From Deltaproteobacteria bacterium RIFOXYD12_FULL_50_9 (GTDB lineage: Bacteria; Desulfobacterota; Desulfobulbia; Desulfobulbales; CALZHT01): a stretch of DNA of 9,250 nt. A program made the position numbers and the translations under genes. Of this stretch, positions 1-7,202 are shown one piece after another. Positions within the stretch are counted from its first letter, which is position 1. Each line of letters opens with the position of its first letter. The DNA lies in assembly GCA_001799225.1 (NCBI GenBank), contig MGTA01000035.1:1-9250 (forward strand), in the 5' to 3' direction. The notes under the pieces are model-generated. The model did no database searches. It had not been told where the DNA came from and saw nothing but the letters and a program-made list of their open reading frames with translations.

Positions 1-791
1 CCGGACCGGGTCAGCCAGTTGGCAAGGCAGGAGGCAGTCGGCACGAAATAGGTGCCTGGTACCTTGGCGTAACGGTTGGCGGGAAAGAGCGCTACCGGTT
101 CGTCTCCTGGGATGCCTTGAGATTCGACGATCAGCAAGCCGCCCGGTCGCAGGGCTTTCCTGACCTCCCTCAGCACTTCAAGCGGGGAGATCCGGTGGTA
201 GATAATGCCCATGAGGAAGATGATGTCGAAGAAGCCGGCAAACAGGCCGATGTCTTCGACGCCCAGCAGTTCGACATGCAGCTGCTCAAGACCGGCAAAG
301 GTGTTCAAGGTTTTGAAGGTGAAGTAGTGCTGGAGATAAGGCTCAAAGCCTATAACGAGCCGGGGTTTGTGGCGGGCCATCCGGAACATGTAGTAGCCGT
401 TGTTGCAACCGATATCGGCAATGACCTTGCCGCTTAGATCCGGCAGCACCGGCTCGACCCGCTGCCATTTCCGTTCGCTCCGCCATTCCGCGTCAATCGG
501 GATCCCGAAAATTTCATACGGCCCTTTGCGCCAGGGCATGAAGCCCTCCAGAACCTGCCGGACTTTTGCCTGATCCGCTGCAGCCAGTTCGTTTGCCGTG
601 CCGATCCTGACCACATCGCTGCTCGTGTCTACGTAACTTGCCCGGAGATGACTGACAGACCGGAAGAGAGCATCAAAACGGATTATGCCCTTTTGGGGTT
701 GGTTCAGCAGGTTGGTGATTTCAAGAAGCCGTTTTTTTGTCCGCTCTTGATAGTCAATTGGCAGATCTTGAAGGTAGTCAGGTATAGGCAT
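1..791 (-). CDS. cmoB: tRNA U34 carboxymethyltransferase CmoB (3'-truncated by window edge)
   Basis: CmoB transfers the carboxymethyl group of carboxy-SAM to 5-hydroxyuridine at tRNA position 34, giving cmo5U, which widens wobble decoding. The frame is open from ATG (complement 789-791) to position 1, so 263 codons are visible; E. coli CmoB has about 323 residues, so roughly 60 C-terminal residues lie outside. Seen: MPWRKGPYEIFG (85-96), AEWRSERKW (101-109), the SAM-binding loop ADIGCNNGYYMFRM (125-138), MGIIYHRISPLE (194-205) and a late RYAKVPGTYFVP block (240-251). K89, W103, K108 and Y198 align at a constant offset of two with E. coli K91, W105, K110 and Y200, residues reported to bind carboxy-SAM; the partner R315 equivalent is beyond the edge. 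No strong Shine-Dalgarno precedes the ATG. It is divergent from the sulfite reductase gene; cmoA, which makes carboxy-SAM, is not in the window. Family assignment is secure. Confidence 0.95.
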   Translation of the reverse strand, partial: MPIPDYLQDLPIDYQERTKKRLLEITNLLNQPQKGIIRFDALFRSVSHLRASYVDTSSDVVRIGTANELAAADQAKVRQVLEGFMPWRKGPYEIFGIPIDAEWRSERKWQRVEPVLPDLSGKVIADIGCNNGYYMFRMARHKPRLVIGFEPYLQHYFTFKTLNTFAGLEQLHVELLGVEDIGLFAGFFDIIFLMGIIYHRISPLEVLREVRKALRPGGLLIVESQGIPGDEPVALFPANRYAKVPGTYFVPTASCLANWLTRS

Positions 792-818
792 GGTTAAAAT
801 CTTTTTTTCAGGAACCTG

Positions 819-848
819 TTGACTTGGATGGATATTTGGGCGCACAAT
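819..848 (+). promoter_or_regulatory. candidate sigma70 promoter for the small sulfite reductase gene
   Basis: A TTGACT hexamer at 819-824 (5/6 to consensus) is followed after 18 bp by CACAAT at 843-848 (4/6). A start near 855 would give a leader of about 105 nt before the ATG at 960. It lies in the 168-bp divergent spacer shared with cmoB. This is a match by eye only; a promoter for cmoB on the opposite strand must overlap the same spacer but none stands out. Confidence 0.35.
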
Positions 849-959
849 TTTAAGTGTAAGCGGTTAAGGAGAAAAGACCAAGTCTCTTTTTATCATCAAT
901 ACCGAAACCTTTAAGGAAAAAATAATAATTTTTAGGGTCAGGCCCTGAGGAGGATGTCG

Positions 960-1619
960 ATGAGTGAGGAGATACGCGGAGCGATCCTGCAACGAGACAA
1001 GTTAACCTATGCGATTGTCCCGAGAACGCCGGCAGGAATGGTGTCACCGGAAGTGCTTGAAGCCATTAGCAGGGTGGTCCGGAAGTATAAGATTCCGATT
1101 ATGAAAATCACTTCGGGACAACGTCTGGCCCTGGTCGGAATAAAGCAGGAGGATGTGGATTCGGTTTGGCAAGATCTAAAAATAGATGTCGGGCGGGCTA
1201 TAGAACTTTGTGTCCATTATGTCCAGGCTTGCCCGGGAGTTGCGGTTTGTCGTTATGGTGTGCAGGACTCCCTGGGACTAGGTCTGGAGCTTGAAGAGAA
1301 ATTCCTGGAGATGGAGCTGCCTGCCAAGGTCAAGATGGGAGTTTCCGGTTGCCCCATGTGTTGTGGAGAAAGTTATGTCCGCGATATCGGCCTGGTCGGC
1401 AAAAAAAGCGGCTGGACGCTCTCCTTCGGCGGTAATTCCGGCAGCAGGCCACGGATTGGCGATGTGCTGGCCGAGGATCTCTCCCGCAATGAGGCGGTAG
1501 TTTCTGTCGGGAGCTGTCTTGAGTACTGGGTTAAAAACGGCAAAAAACGGGAAAGAACAGCGCGATTCATCGAGCGTACCGGCATTGAAGCCATGAAAAA
1601 GGTGCTGGGGCGTTCCTGA
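960..1619 (+). CDS. small siroheme/[4Fe-4S] sulfite (or nitrite) reductase, assimilatory-like type
   Basis: A 219-residue one-chain member of the nitrite/sulfite reductase family, about the size of the low-spin assimilatory-type sulfite reductase of Desulfovibrio vulgaris, which reduces sulfite to sulfide by six electrons. The N-terminal ferredoxin-like half-domain spans about residues 8-75 (KITSGQRLALVGI, 49-61). The siroheme/cluster half spans about 85-215. C91-x5-C97 (ACPGVAVC) and C131-x3-C135 (GCPMCC) form the C-x5-C...C-x3-C signature whose four cysteines hold the 4Fe-4S cluster, one bridging to siroheme; C134 is an extra cysteine. There is no second repeat of the half-domain and no ferredoxin insert, so it is neither a full CysI/NirA nor DsrA or DsrB. 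An ATG at 954 directly abuts the GAGGAGG at 947-953; the in-frame ATG at 960 has six-nt spacing and was preferred. The gene is monocistronic, facing prfC. The physiological electron donor and whether sulfite or nitrite is the real substrate are unknown. Confidence 0.88.
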   Translation: MSEEIRGAILQRDKLTYAIVPRTPAGMVSPEVLEAISRVVRKYKIPIMKITSGQRLALVGIKQEDVDSVWQDLKIDVGRAIELCVHYVQACPGVAVCRYGVQDSLGLGLELEEKFLEMELPAKVKMGVSGCPMCCGESYVRDIGLVGKKSGWTLSFGGNSGSRPRIGDVLAEDLSRNEAVVSVGSCLEYWVKNGKKRERTARFIERTGIEAMKKVLGRS

Positions 1620-1622
1620 AAA

Positions 1623-1664
1623 CTGACCATGGGCTGATTTTATTGGCGCCATGGCCATAGTCAG
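1623..1664. terminator. possible hairpin between convergent genes
   Basis: In the 88-bp gap between the convergent sulfite reductase and prfC genes, CTGAC (1623-1627) can pair with GTCAG (1660-1664) and CATGG (1628-1632) with CCATG (1649-1653), with a bulge of six bases on the 3' side. No T-run follows in either direction, so it is not a clean intrinsic terminator. It is the only structure I see that could separate the two transcripts. Confidence 0.25.
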
Positions 1665-1707
1665 GTCAAGGCAAACTCTCCCTGGTGCAATCTTGTAGTC
1701 CGTCGAG

Positions 1708-3294
1708 TTATCGGTATTCCCGGGTTTTATGAAAGACAATATCCGGGAAGAGCTCCATGGTGCGGGACAACCGCCATTCGCTGCTGGCCAGAAAGGCAAG
1801 ATGCCCTTCAGCATCCAGGGCCAGATCGTTTTGGTTTTTGCTTTTGAAGGCCTCAAATTTTTTCTTGTCATCGCACTCTACCCACCGGGCCGTGGCATAA
1901 TCCACTCCTTCGTAGATTGCGTCTACCCCGTATTCCGCCTTGAGGCGGGCCATGGTCACATCAAACTGCAGGACGCCAACCGCCCCCAGGATATAATTGC
2001 TGCCGAAAATCGGCTGGAAGAGCTGGACCGCCCCCTCTTCAGCCATCTGCGCCAAGCCTTTGTAGAGTTGTTTCGCTTTCAGAGGATTTTTGAGCAGGAC
2101 GCGGCGGAAATGTTCGGGAGCGAAGTTCGGGATGCCGGTGAATTTAAGCTCCTCTTTGTCAGTAAAAGTGTCGCCTATTTTGATTGTGCCATGATTGAAG
2201 ATGCCTATGATATCACCCGGATAGGCTTCTTCGACGTTTTTTCGGTCATTGGCCATGAAGATGGTGGCATTGGCCAATGATATCTCCTTGCCGAGGCGGT
2301 GGTGGATTACCTTCATGCCCCGGGTAAATTTACCGGAGCAGATTCGGAAAAATGCAATCCTGTCCCGGTGGGCCGGATTCATGTTGGCCTGGATTTTAAA
2401 GGTGAAACCGGAAAAGCTCTCCTCTTCCGGCAGCACCTGGCGGGTGACACAGGCACGTGGTCCGGGAGGAGGTGCGAGCTCGACATAGGCGTCCAGCAGC
2501 TCCTTAACGCCGAAATTGTTGATCGCGCTGCCAAAAAATACCGGGGTCTGGCTGGCCTTCAGATACTCATTATAGTCAAATGGGCTGGTCGCGCCTTCGA
2601 GCAGGGCGATATCTTCCCGGAGCTTGTTCGCCTGGCTGCCGAGCAGTTCATCAAGCAGAGGATCATCGATGCTCTTGATGACCACTCCGTCCCGGGGACG
2701 AGTGTCACGGCTGGGTGTAAAGAGATGAAGTTCGCGGCGGTAGAGGTTGTAGACCCCTTTGAAGCGTTTGCCCATGCCGATTGGCCAGGAGAGCGGAGTG
2801 CACTCGATCTGTAACTTGTTTTCGATATCGGCCAGGAGTTCGAGAGGCTCAGCACCTTCGCGATCCATTTTGTTGATAAAGGTAATAACCGGAGTGTTGC
2901 GCATCCGGCATACTTCCATAAGTTTTTCGGTCTGCGCCTCTACACCTTTGGCGCTGTCAATGACCATGAGGGCGCTGTCTACTGCGGTCAGGACCCGGTA
3001 GGTGTCTTCGGAAAAATCCTGATGTCCGGGGGTGTCAAGCAGGTTGATCTCGTAGTCTAAATAGTTAAATTTCATCACCGAGGTCGTAACTGAGATGCCG
3101 CGTTCCCGTTCAATTGCCATCCAGTCACTGACTGCATGATTGGCGGTTTTGCGCGATTTTACCGCGCCGGCCAACTGGATTGCGCCGCCGAACAGCAGCA
3201 GCTTTTCGGTAAGTGTGGTTTTGCCGGCGTCCGGATGGCTGATAATTCCGAAGGTGCGGCGCCGTTTGATCTCTTTTTCAAGTTGACTGCTCAA
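1708..3294 (-). CDS. prfC: peptide chain release factor 3 (RF3)
   Basis: RF3 is the translational GTPase that removes RF1 and RF2 from the ribosome after peptide release. The 528-residue product matches the usual length (about 529 in E. coli). GTPase motifs are in order: G1 HPDAGKTT (20-27), switch region with ERERGISVTTS (62-72), G3 DTPGH (87-91), G4 NKMD (141-144), G5 GSA (255-257). The beta-barrel domain and the RF3-specific C-terminal domain (FAPEHFRRV, GVLQFDV) follow. The HPDAGKTT form of the P-loop separates RF3 from EF-G and LepA. The start is TTG (complement 3292-3294), with GGAAGGA about seven nt upstream; the next in-frame methionine is residue 60, after the P-loop, so TTG is needed. 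It has its own strong promoter and a hairpin with T-tract in the leader (separate entries). It ends facing the sulfite reductase gene and is divergent from uup. Confidence 0.97.
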   Translation of the reverse strand: MSSQLEKEIKRRRTFGIISHPDAGKTTLTEKLLLFGGAIQLAGAVKSRKTANHAVSDWMAIERERGISVTTSVMKFNYLDYEINLLDTPGHQDFSEDTYRVLTAVDSALMVIDSAKGVEAQTEKLMEVCRMRNTPVITFINKMDREGAEPLELLADIENKLQIECTPLSWPIGMGKRFKGVYNLYRRELHLFTPSRDTRPRDGVVIKSIDDPLLDELLGSQANKLREDIALLEGATSPFDYNEYLKASQTPVFFGSAINNFGVKELLDAYVELAPPPGPRACVTRQVLPEEESFSGFTFKIQANMNPAHRDRIAFFRICSGKFTRGMKVIHHRLGKEISLANATIFMANDRKNVEEAYPGDIIGIFNHGTIKIGDTFTDKEELKFTGIPNFAPEHFRRVLLKNPLKAKQLYKGLAQMAEEGAVQLFQPIFGSNYILGAVGVLQFDVTMARLKAEYGVDAIYEGVDYATARWVECDDKKKFEAFKSKNQNDLALDAEGHLAFLASSEWRLSRTMELFPDIVFHKTREYR

Positions 3295-3332
3295 GGTATT
3301 TCCTTCCGTTGTTATGTGCTTGTAGAGTAGAC

Positions 3333-3362
3333 AAAAAAAGAACGGGTCAACAGCGACCCGTT
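3333..3362 (-). terminator. intrinsic-terminator-shaped hairpin in the prfC leader
   Basis: Read on the minus strand, AACGGGTC (from 3362), a six-base loop GCTGTT and GACCCGTT (to 3341) form a perfect 8-bp stem. It is followed by one C and seven T (3339-3333), the form of a rho-independent terminator. On the plus strand there is no T-tract, so the signal is directional, toward prfC. It ends 38 bp before the prfC TTG and starts at about the predicted transcription start. It could be an attenuator, a 5' stabilising hairpin, or a stop for leftward transcripts coming from uup's side. Confidence 0.7.
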
Positions 3363-3370
3363 ACGTCCGG

Positions 3371-3399
3371 AATATAATCAAAAAATAGCTATTTGTCCA
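3371..3399 (-). promoter_or_regulatory. strong candidate sigma70 promoter for prfC
   Basis: On the minus strand, TGGACA (complement 3394-3399, 5/6 to TTGACA), a 17-bp spacer and TATATT (complement 3371-3376, 5/6 to TATAAT) form the best promoter match in the window. Transcription would begin near 3364 and run to the TTG at 3294, a leader of about 70 nt. The terminator-shaped hairpin (3362-3333) would be among the first bases transcribed. Confidence 0.65.
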
Positions 3400-3434
3400 G
3401 CTTTACGAGTGTATATCGGTGGCTATGGGGCTTT

Positions 3435-3472
3435 ATACCCTGGTGCAAGTGCAGGTGAAGGTATCTTTTTTT
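3435..3472 (+). terminator. weak terminator-like element upstream of uup
   Basis: On the plus strand ATACC (3435-3439) can pair with GGTAT (3460-3464), with a further short CTG/CAG pairing inside (3440-3442 with 3452-3454), then C and seven T (3466-3472). The stem is short and has an asymmetric internal loop, so its efficiency is doubtful. It lies 114 bp before the uup ATG. If real, it would attenuate rightward transcription into uup; leader attenuation is known for some antibiotic-resistance ABC-F genes but not, to my knowledge, for uup. Confidence 0.3.
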
Positions 3473-3586
3473 GTTAAGAGCGAGTATCTTGGTGCGGCGT
3501 TCCGGTATAAAATATTTTTTATCGATTTTATTCTGATTTTGTTGTTTAAATACAATTTGTTATCAATATATAAAGGTGATCAGTGC

Positions 3587-5485
3587 ATGACGATAATCAG
3601 TCTGCGGGATATTAGTGTAAGTTTCGGCGGACCGGCTGTTTTGAGCCGGATCAGCATGCAGATCGAGCCTGGTGAAAGAGTCTGCCTGGTGGGCCGGAAC
3701 GGCGAGGGTAAATCGACCCTCATGAAGGTGATTGCCGGAGAGATAATGCCGGACAGCGGCAAGATTGTCCGCCAGCAAGGGTTGAGCTGTGCTCGACTCA
3801 GTCAGGAGTTGCCTGAAAATGTAAATGGCAACGTGTTTGATGTGGTGGCGGCCGGTTTGGGTGAATTGTTCGGTCTTTTGGCCAAACACCATCAGCTTGC
3901 CAAACTTTTGGAACACGATCACTCTCCAGCGCTGTGCAGTGAACTCGAACGGGTCGAGCATGAACTTGAAACAGCCGGAGGCTGGCAGGCGATGCAACGG
4001 GTGCAGGCCGTGCTTACTCGCCTTGATCTTGATGGAGAGACTTTATTCACCAATCTGTCCGGTGGGTTACGCCGGCGGGTGTTGCTGGCGCAGGTGCTGG
4101 TCAACGAGCCGGGTCTACTGCTGCTTGATGAACCGACCAACCATCTCGATATTAAATCGATCACCTGGCTGGAGGATTTTCTGCTTGCCAGTGGCCTGAC
4201 TCTGCTTTTTGTCACCCATGATCGTATGTTGATCCGTAATATTGCCACCCGCATTCTTGATCTGGATCGTGGTATCCTGACGAGCTGGCCGGGCAATTAT
4301 GATACCTATCTGCAGCGCAAAGATGAGATGTTAAACAACGAAGCAACCCAACAGGCCAAATTTGACCGTAAAATGGCTCAGGAAGAGATCTGGATTCGCC
4401 AGGGAGTCAAGGCTCGCCGGACCCGTAATGAGGGTCGGGTTCGCTCGCTGGTCAAGATGCGGGAGGAGTATAAGAGCAGGCAAGCGCCGGTCGGCAGTGC
4501 AACTATGAAGATTCAGGAGGCTGAAACTTCCGGAAAACTTGTAGTTAAGGCCAAAAACATCACCTTTCTCTATGATGGCCAGACCATAATCGATAATTTT
4601 TCGACTACCATCCTGCGCGGCGACAAGGTCGGCATAATCGGTCCGAATGGCGTTGGCAAAACCACCCTGTTGCGGCTACTGCTGGGCAGCTTGACCCCTT
4701 CGGTCGGGAGTGTGCAGAATGGCACTAATCTGCAGATTGCCTATTCCGATCAGCTACGCACCCAACTCAATGAGGAGGAGACTGTGATCGCCAATGTCGG
4801 CGAGGGTTCCGACACCCTGATTATCAATGGCCGGCAGAAACATATCATTGGTTATCTGGAGGATTTTCTGTTTACCCCTGATCGGGCCAGATCACCGGTT
4901 TATGTGCTCTCGGGCGGGGAGCGCAACCGTCTGCTCCTGGCAAAATTGTTTAGTAAGCCGGCAAATGTCCTGGTCCTTGACGAACCGACCAACGACCTTG
5001 ATGCCGAGACCCTTGATCTGCTTGAGGAGTTGTTGTTCGATTTTGCCGGCACCGTGCTGCTGGTCAGTCATGATCGGGCATTTTTGAATAATGTTGTGAC
5101 CTCCACCCTGGTATTTGAAGGCAGCGGCCGTATTCAGCAATATGCCGGCGGTTATGATGATTGGCTTGTCCAACGCCCGCAAGAACTAAGTGAGATTTCA
5201 ACTCAGAAAGGCAAAAAGAGAGAGTTGAAAAAAACAGGAGCGGTGCGGCCGCGCAAGTTAACCTTTAGAGAGAAACAGGAACTGGATAGTCTGCCGCCGG
5301 CTATTGAAGCCATGGAAGTTGAGCAGGATAATCTGTATAAAGCCATGGCCGAGCCGGGATTTTTTCAACAGGATAAAGAGGTGGTTGAGCATACGCAGAT
5401 GCGTCTTCCGGAGCTCGAACAGTTGTTAGCGGTAAGTTACGCCCGCTGGGAGGAGTTGGAGAAGATCAGGGAACAGGGAGAGTGA
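3587..5485 (+). CDS. uup: ABC-F family ATPase Uup
   Basis: A soluble ABC-F protein with two ATPase domains and no membrane segments; members bind the ribosome, and Uup has also been linked to suppression of transposon precise excision in E. coli. The 632-residue product matches E. coli Uup (635). Domain 1: Walker A GRNGEGKST (36-44), signature LSGG (157-160), Walker B LLLLDEPTNHLD (177-188). Linker about 230-310, with the Uup-typical stretches EEIWIRQGVKARRTRNEGR (266-284). Domain 2: Walker A GPNGVGKTT (352-360), signature LSGGE (441-445), Walker B VLVLDEPTNDLD (461-472). Catalytic glutamates E182 and E466 are present. A C-terminal charged segment (about 555-632) is the Uup coiled-coil DNA-binding region. 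The ATG at 3587 has AAGGTGA upstream and begins MTIISLRDIS, matching family N-termini. The frame is open 56 codons further upstream (to 3419), but that stretch is AT-rich and unlike the family. TACAAT at 3551-3556 may be its -10. Confidence 0.95.
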   Translation: MTIISLRDISVSFGGPAVLSRISMQIEPGERVCLVGRNGEGKSTLMKVIAGEIMPDSGKIVRQQGLSCARLSQELPENVNGNVFDVVAAGLGELFGLLAKHHQLAKLLEHDHSPALCSELERVEHELETAGGWQAMQRVQAVLTRLDLDGETLFTNLSGGLRRRVLLAQVLVNEPGLLLLDEPTNHLDIKSITWLEDFLLASGLTLLFVTHDRMLIRNIATRILDLDRGILTSWPGNYDTYLQRKDEMLNNEATQQAKFDRKMAQEEIWIRQGVKARRTRNEGRVRSLVKMREEYKSRQAPVGSATMKIQEAETSGKLVVKAKNITFLYDGQTIIDNFSTTILRGDKVGIIGPNGVGKTTLLRLLLGSLTPSVGSVQNGTNLQIAYSDQLRTQLNEEETVIANVGEGSDTLIINGRQKHIIGYLEDFLFTPDRARSPVYVLSGGERNRLLLAKLFSKPANVLVLDEPTNDLDAETLDLLEELLFDFAGTVLLVSHDRAFLNNVVTSTLVFEGSGRIQQYAGGYDDWLVQRPQELSEISTQKGKKRELKKTGAVRPRKLTFREKQELDSLPPAIEAMEVEQDNLYKAMAEPGFFQQDKEVVEHTQMRLPELEQLLAVSYARWEELEKIREQGE

Positions 5486-5644
5486 TCAGTTCCTTCCCCC
5501 CCTTAAGAGGGTGCTGCAAAGAGTCCCATTTATCAGGGTCGGTTTTTGTGGTTGGATAGATAAAATATAACTGTAACTTTCATATATCTATGGCTAGAAT
5601 TGTTTAGACCATCGATTTAGTAGCGATTAATAGAAGGAGGTCAA

Positions 5645-7174
5645 ATGGTCAATTCTCGAGGCAGTGGTATTCTTATGCATATTTCCTCCCTGCCGGGTCC
5701 TTATGGAATCGGTGATCTGGGTAAAAGTTCGCTTGATTTTATCAAGTTTCTCGCTGCCACCGGACAGCGTTATTGGCAGATTCTGCCGGTCGGTCCCAGT
5801 AGTGGCGTCTTTGCTTATTCACCATATATGAGCCTGTCAGCCTTTGCTGGTAATCCTTTACTCATCAATCCGGAAATGCTTGCCGAGCTTGGGGTGTTAC
5901 ATGGCGAACATCTGACCGATAAACCAAATTTTTCCGAATATTACGTCGAGTACGATAAGGTTGTTTCGTATAAAACCAACCTGCTCGAACAAGCATATAA
6001 GACCTTTCTTGGGCGTAATTTTGGAGATGAATTTACCCTGTTTTGTAAAAGTAATAAATGGTTGGATGATTATGCTCTGTTTATGAGTCTAAGGGAAGAG
6101 AACAGCCTAGCACCATGGAACAGATGGCCCAAAAAGATTGCCGGACGTAAACCAAAGGCTTTGTCCGAGGCGCGAAAACGGCTTGCTGACCGGATCGGTT
6201 TCTATCAGTTTGAACAGTTCTGTTTTTTTAACCAGTGGGAAAATATGCGCCAGTTTGCTGCGGAACACGGCATAACGCTCTTTGGCGATATGCCGATTTA
6301 TGTCGGGTTTGACAGCGCGGATGTCTGGGCGCATCAGAGTTGTTTCAGTATTGATCCTGAGACCCTCGAACTTATAACGGTGGCCGGAGTTCCGCCTGAT
6401 TATTTCAGCGAAACCGGCCAGCGTTGGGGAAATCCTCTCTATCGCTGGAAGACTCCGCAAGGTGAGATCAATGATGAGCTTGTTGCCTGGTGGATGGAGC
6501 GGTTCAGGCACGCAATGACTATGATGGATTTGATCAGAATAGATCATTTCCGCGGTTTTGCCTCCTATTGGGAGATCCCAGCCCTTGAAGAGACTGCAGT
6601 CAAAGGTCGTTGGGTTACTGGCCCGGGCAAGGAGTTTTTCGACATATTGTTTGCGAAAATGGGGGATCTGCCAATTGTGGCCGAAGATTTGGGGATTATC
6701 ACCGATGATGTTATTGAATTGCGTGATTCCTGCGGATTTCCCGGGATGAAGATCTTGCAATTCGCCTTTGATTCTGATGAGTGGAATCTCTATCTGCCGC
6801 ATAATTTTGCATCTACGAACTGTATAGTCTATACCGGCACCCACGATAATGATACTACGGTTGGCTGGTATTTCAGCAGTAAGGTCTCTGAGTTCAGTAA
6901 AAAAAGAGCCCTGCGCTATTCGAATAGCCATGGCGGCAATCAGATCCATTGGGATTTCATTCGGATGGCTTTGGCCTCTACCGCCAGGATTGCGATTATT
7001 CCCCTGCAGGATGTCCTGGGTTTCGGCGGCGATTGCCGGATGAACCAACCGGGAACTGTCCAAGGCAACTGGAGTTGGCGTTGTGCTCCTCGTTTTTTAA
7101 ATGAAAGCGTCCAGGGGCGTCTGCGTGATGAAACAAAGTTTTACGGTCGGAATTTGCAGGAAGTCTCAGGGTAA
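5645..7174 (+). CDS. malQ: 4-alpha-glucanotransferase (amylomaltase, GH77)
   Basis: This cytoplasmic enzyme moves alpha-1,4-glucan segments between maltodextrins and works in glycogen or maltose metabolism. The 509-residue chain is the length of bacterial amylomaltases of the Thermus type and lacks the extra N-terminal domains of the E. coli enzyme (about 694 residues). It opens with SGILMHISSLPGPYGIGDLG (7-26), the family hallmark. Catalytic residues are all present: nucleophile D300 in RIDHFRGF, acid/base E347 in PIVAEDLG, and D401 in TGTHDNDTT. RMNQPGTV and GNWSWR near the C-terminus are the conserved end of the family. A near-perfect Shine-Dalgarno AAGGAGGT (5634-5641) precedes the ATG. 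The 159-bp spacer after uup holds a TATAAC hexamer (5566-5571) with a poor -35, and TAGAAT (5595-5600), so an own promoter is likely but not pinned down. The flavoprotein gene follows after 28 bp, probably on the same transcript. No glycogen synthase, phosphorylase or branching enzyme is in the window. Confidence 0.96.
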   Translation: MVNSRGSGILMHISSLPGPYGIGDLGKSSLDFIKFLAATGQRYWQILPVGPSSGVFAYSPYMSLSAFAGNPLLINPEMLAELGVLHGEHLTDKPNFSEYYVEYDKVVSYKTNLLEQAYKTFLGRNFGDEFTLFCKSNKWLDDYALFMSLREENSLAPWNRWPKKIAGRKPKALSEARKRLADRIGFYQFEQFCFFNQWENMRQFAAEHGITLFGDMPIYVGFDSADVWAHQSCFSIDPETLELITVAGVPPDYFSETGQRWGNPLYRWKTPQGEINDELVAWWMERFRHAMTMMDLIRIDHFRGFASYWEIPALEETAVKGRWVTGPGKEFFDILFAKMGDLPIVAEDLGIITDDVIELRDSCGFPGMKILQFAFDSDEWNLYLPHNFASTNCIVYTGTHDNDTTVGWYFSSKVSEFSKKRALRYSNSHGGNQIHWDFIRMALASTARIAIIPLQDVLGFGGDCRMNQPGTVQGNWSWRCAPRFLNESVQGRLRDETKFYGRNLQEVSG

Positions 7175-7202
7175 AGCGCTATTTTTTTTAAGAGGTAACC
7201 TA

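Noticed and set aside
117..437. 106-codon plus-strand open frame near the left edge
   Set aside because: It is antisense to cmoB, whose motifs are unambiguous.
954..959. ATG at 954 as start of the sulfite reductase
   Set aside because: It touches the Shine-Dalgarno directly (no spacing); ATG 960 has the normal six-nt gap. The difference is only two residues.
1278..1871. 197-codon minus-strand open frame spanning the 3' ends of the sulfite reductase gene and prfC
   Set aside because: It overlaps two well-supported convergent genes and shows no domain or ribosome-binding site; treated as a shadow.
3419..3586. N-terminal extension of uup from GTG 3419
   Set aside because: Family members start at the equivalent of 3587, which has its own Shine-Dalgarno; the extension is AT-rich and hydrophobic and unlike Uup. 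Kept only as a leader observation.
5486..5560. Possible uup terminator (CCCT/AGGG and CCC/GGG pairings near 5508-5536)
   Set aside because: Stems of three or four base pairs with mismatches and only a loosely placed T-run; not strong enough to list.
6107..7063. 318-codon open frame on the minus strand
   Set aside because: It lies wholly antisense to malQ, whose family motifs and all three catalytic residues are intact. The antisense product has no recognisable motif; long antisense frames are common in such coding sequence.
7101..7202. 34-codon upstream extension of the flavoprotein gene
   Set aside because: It overlaps the end of malQ in another frame; ATG 7203 has a well-spaced Shine-Dalgarno and gives the canonical flavodoxin-fold N-terminus.
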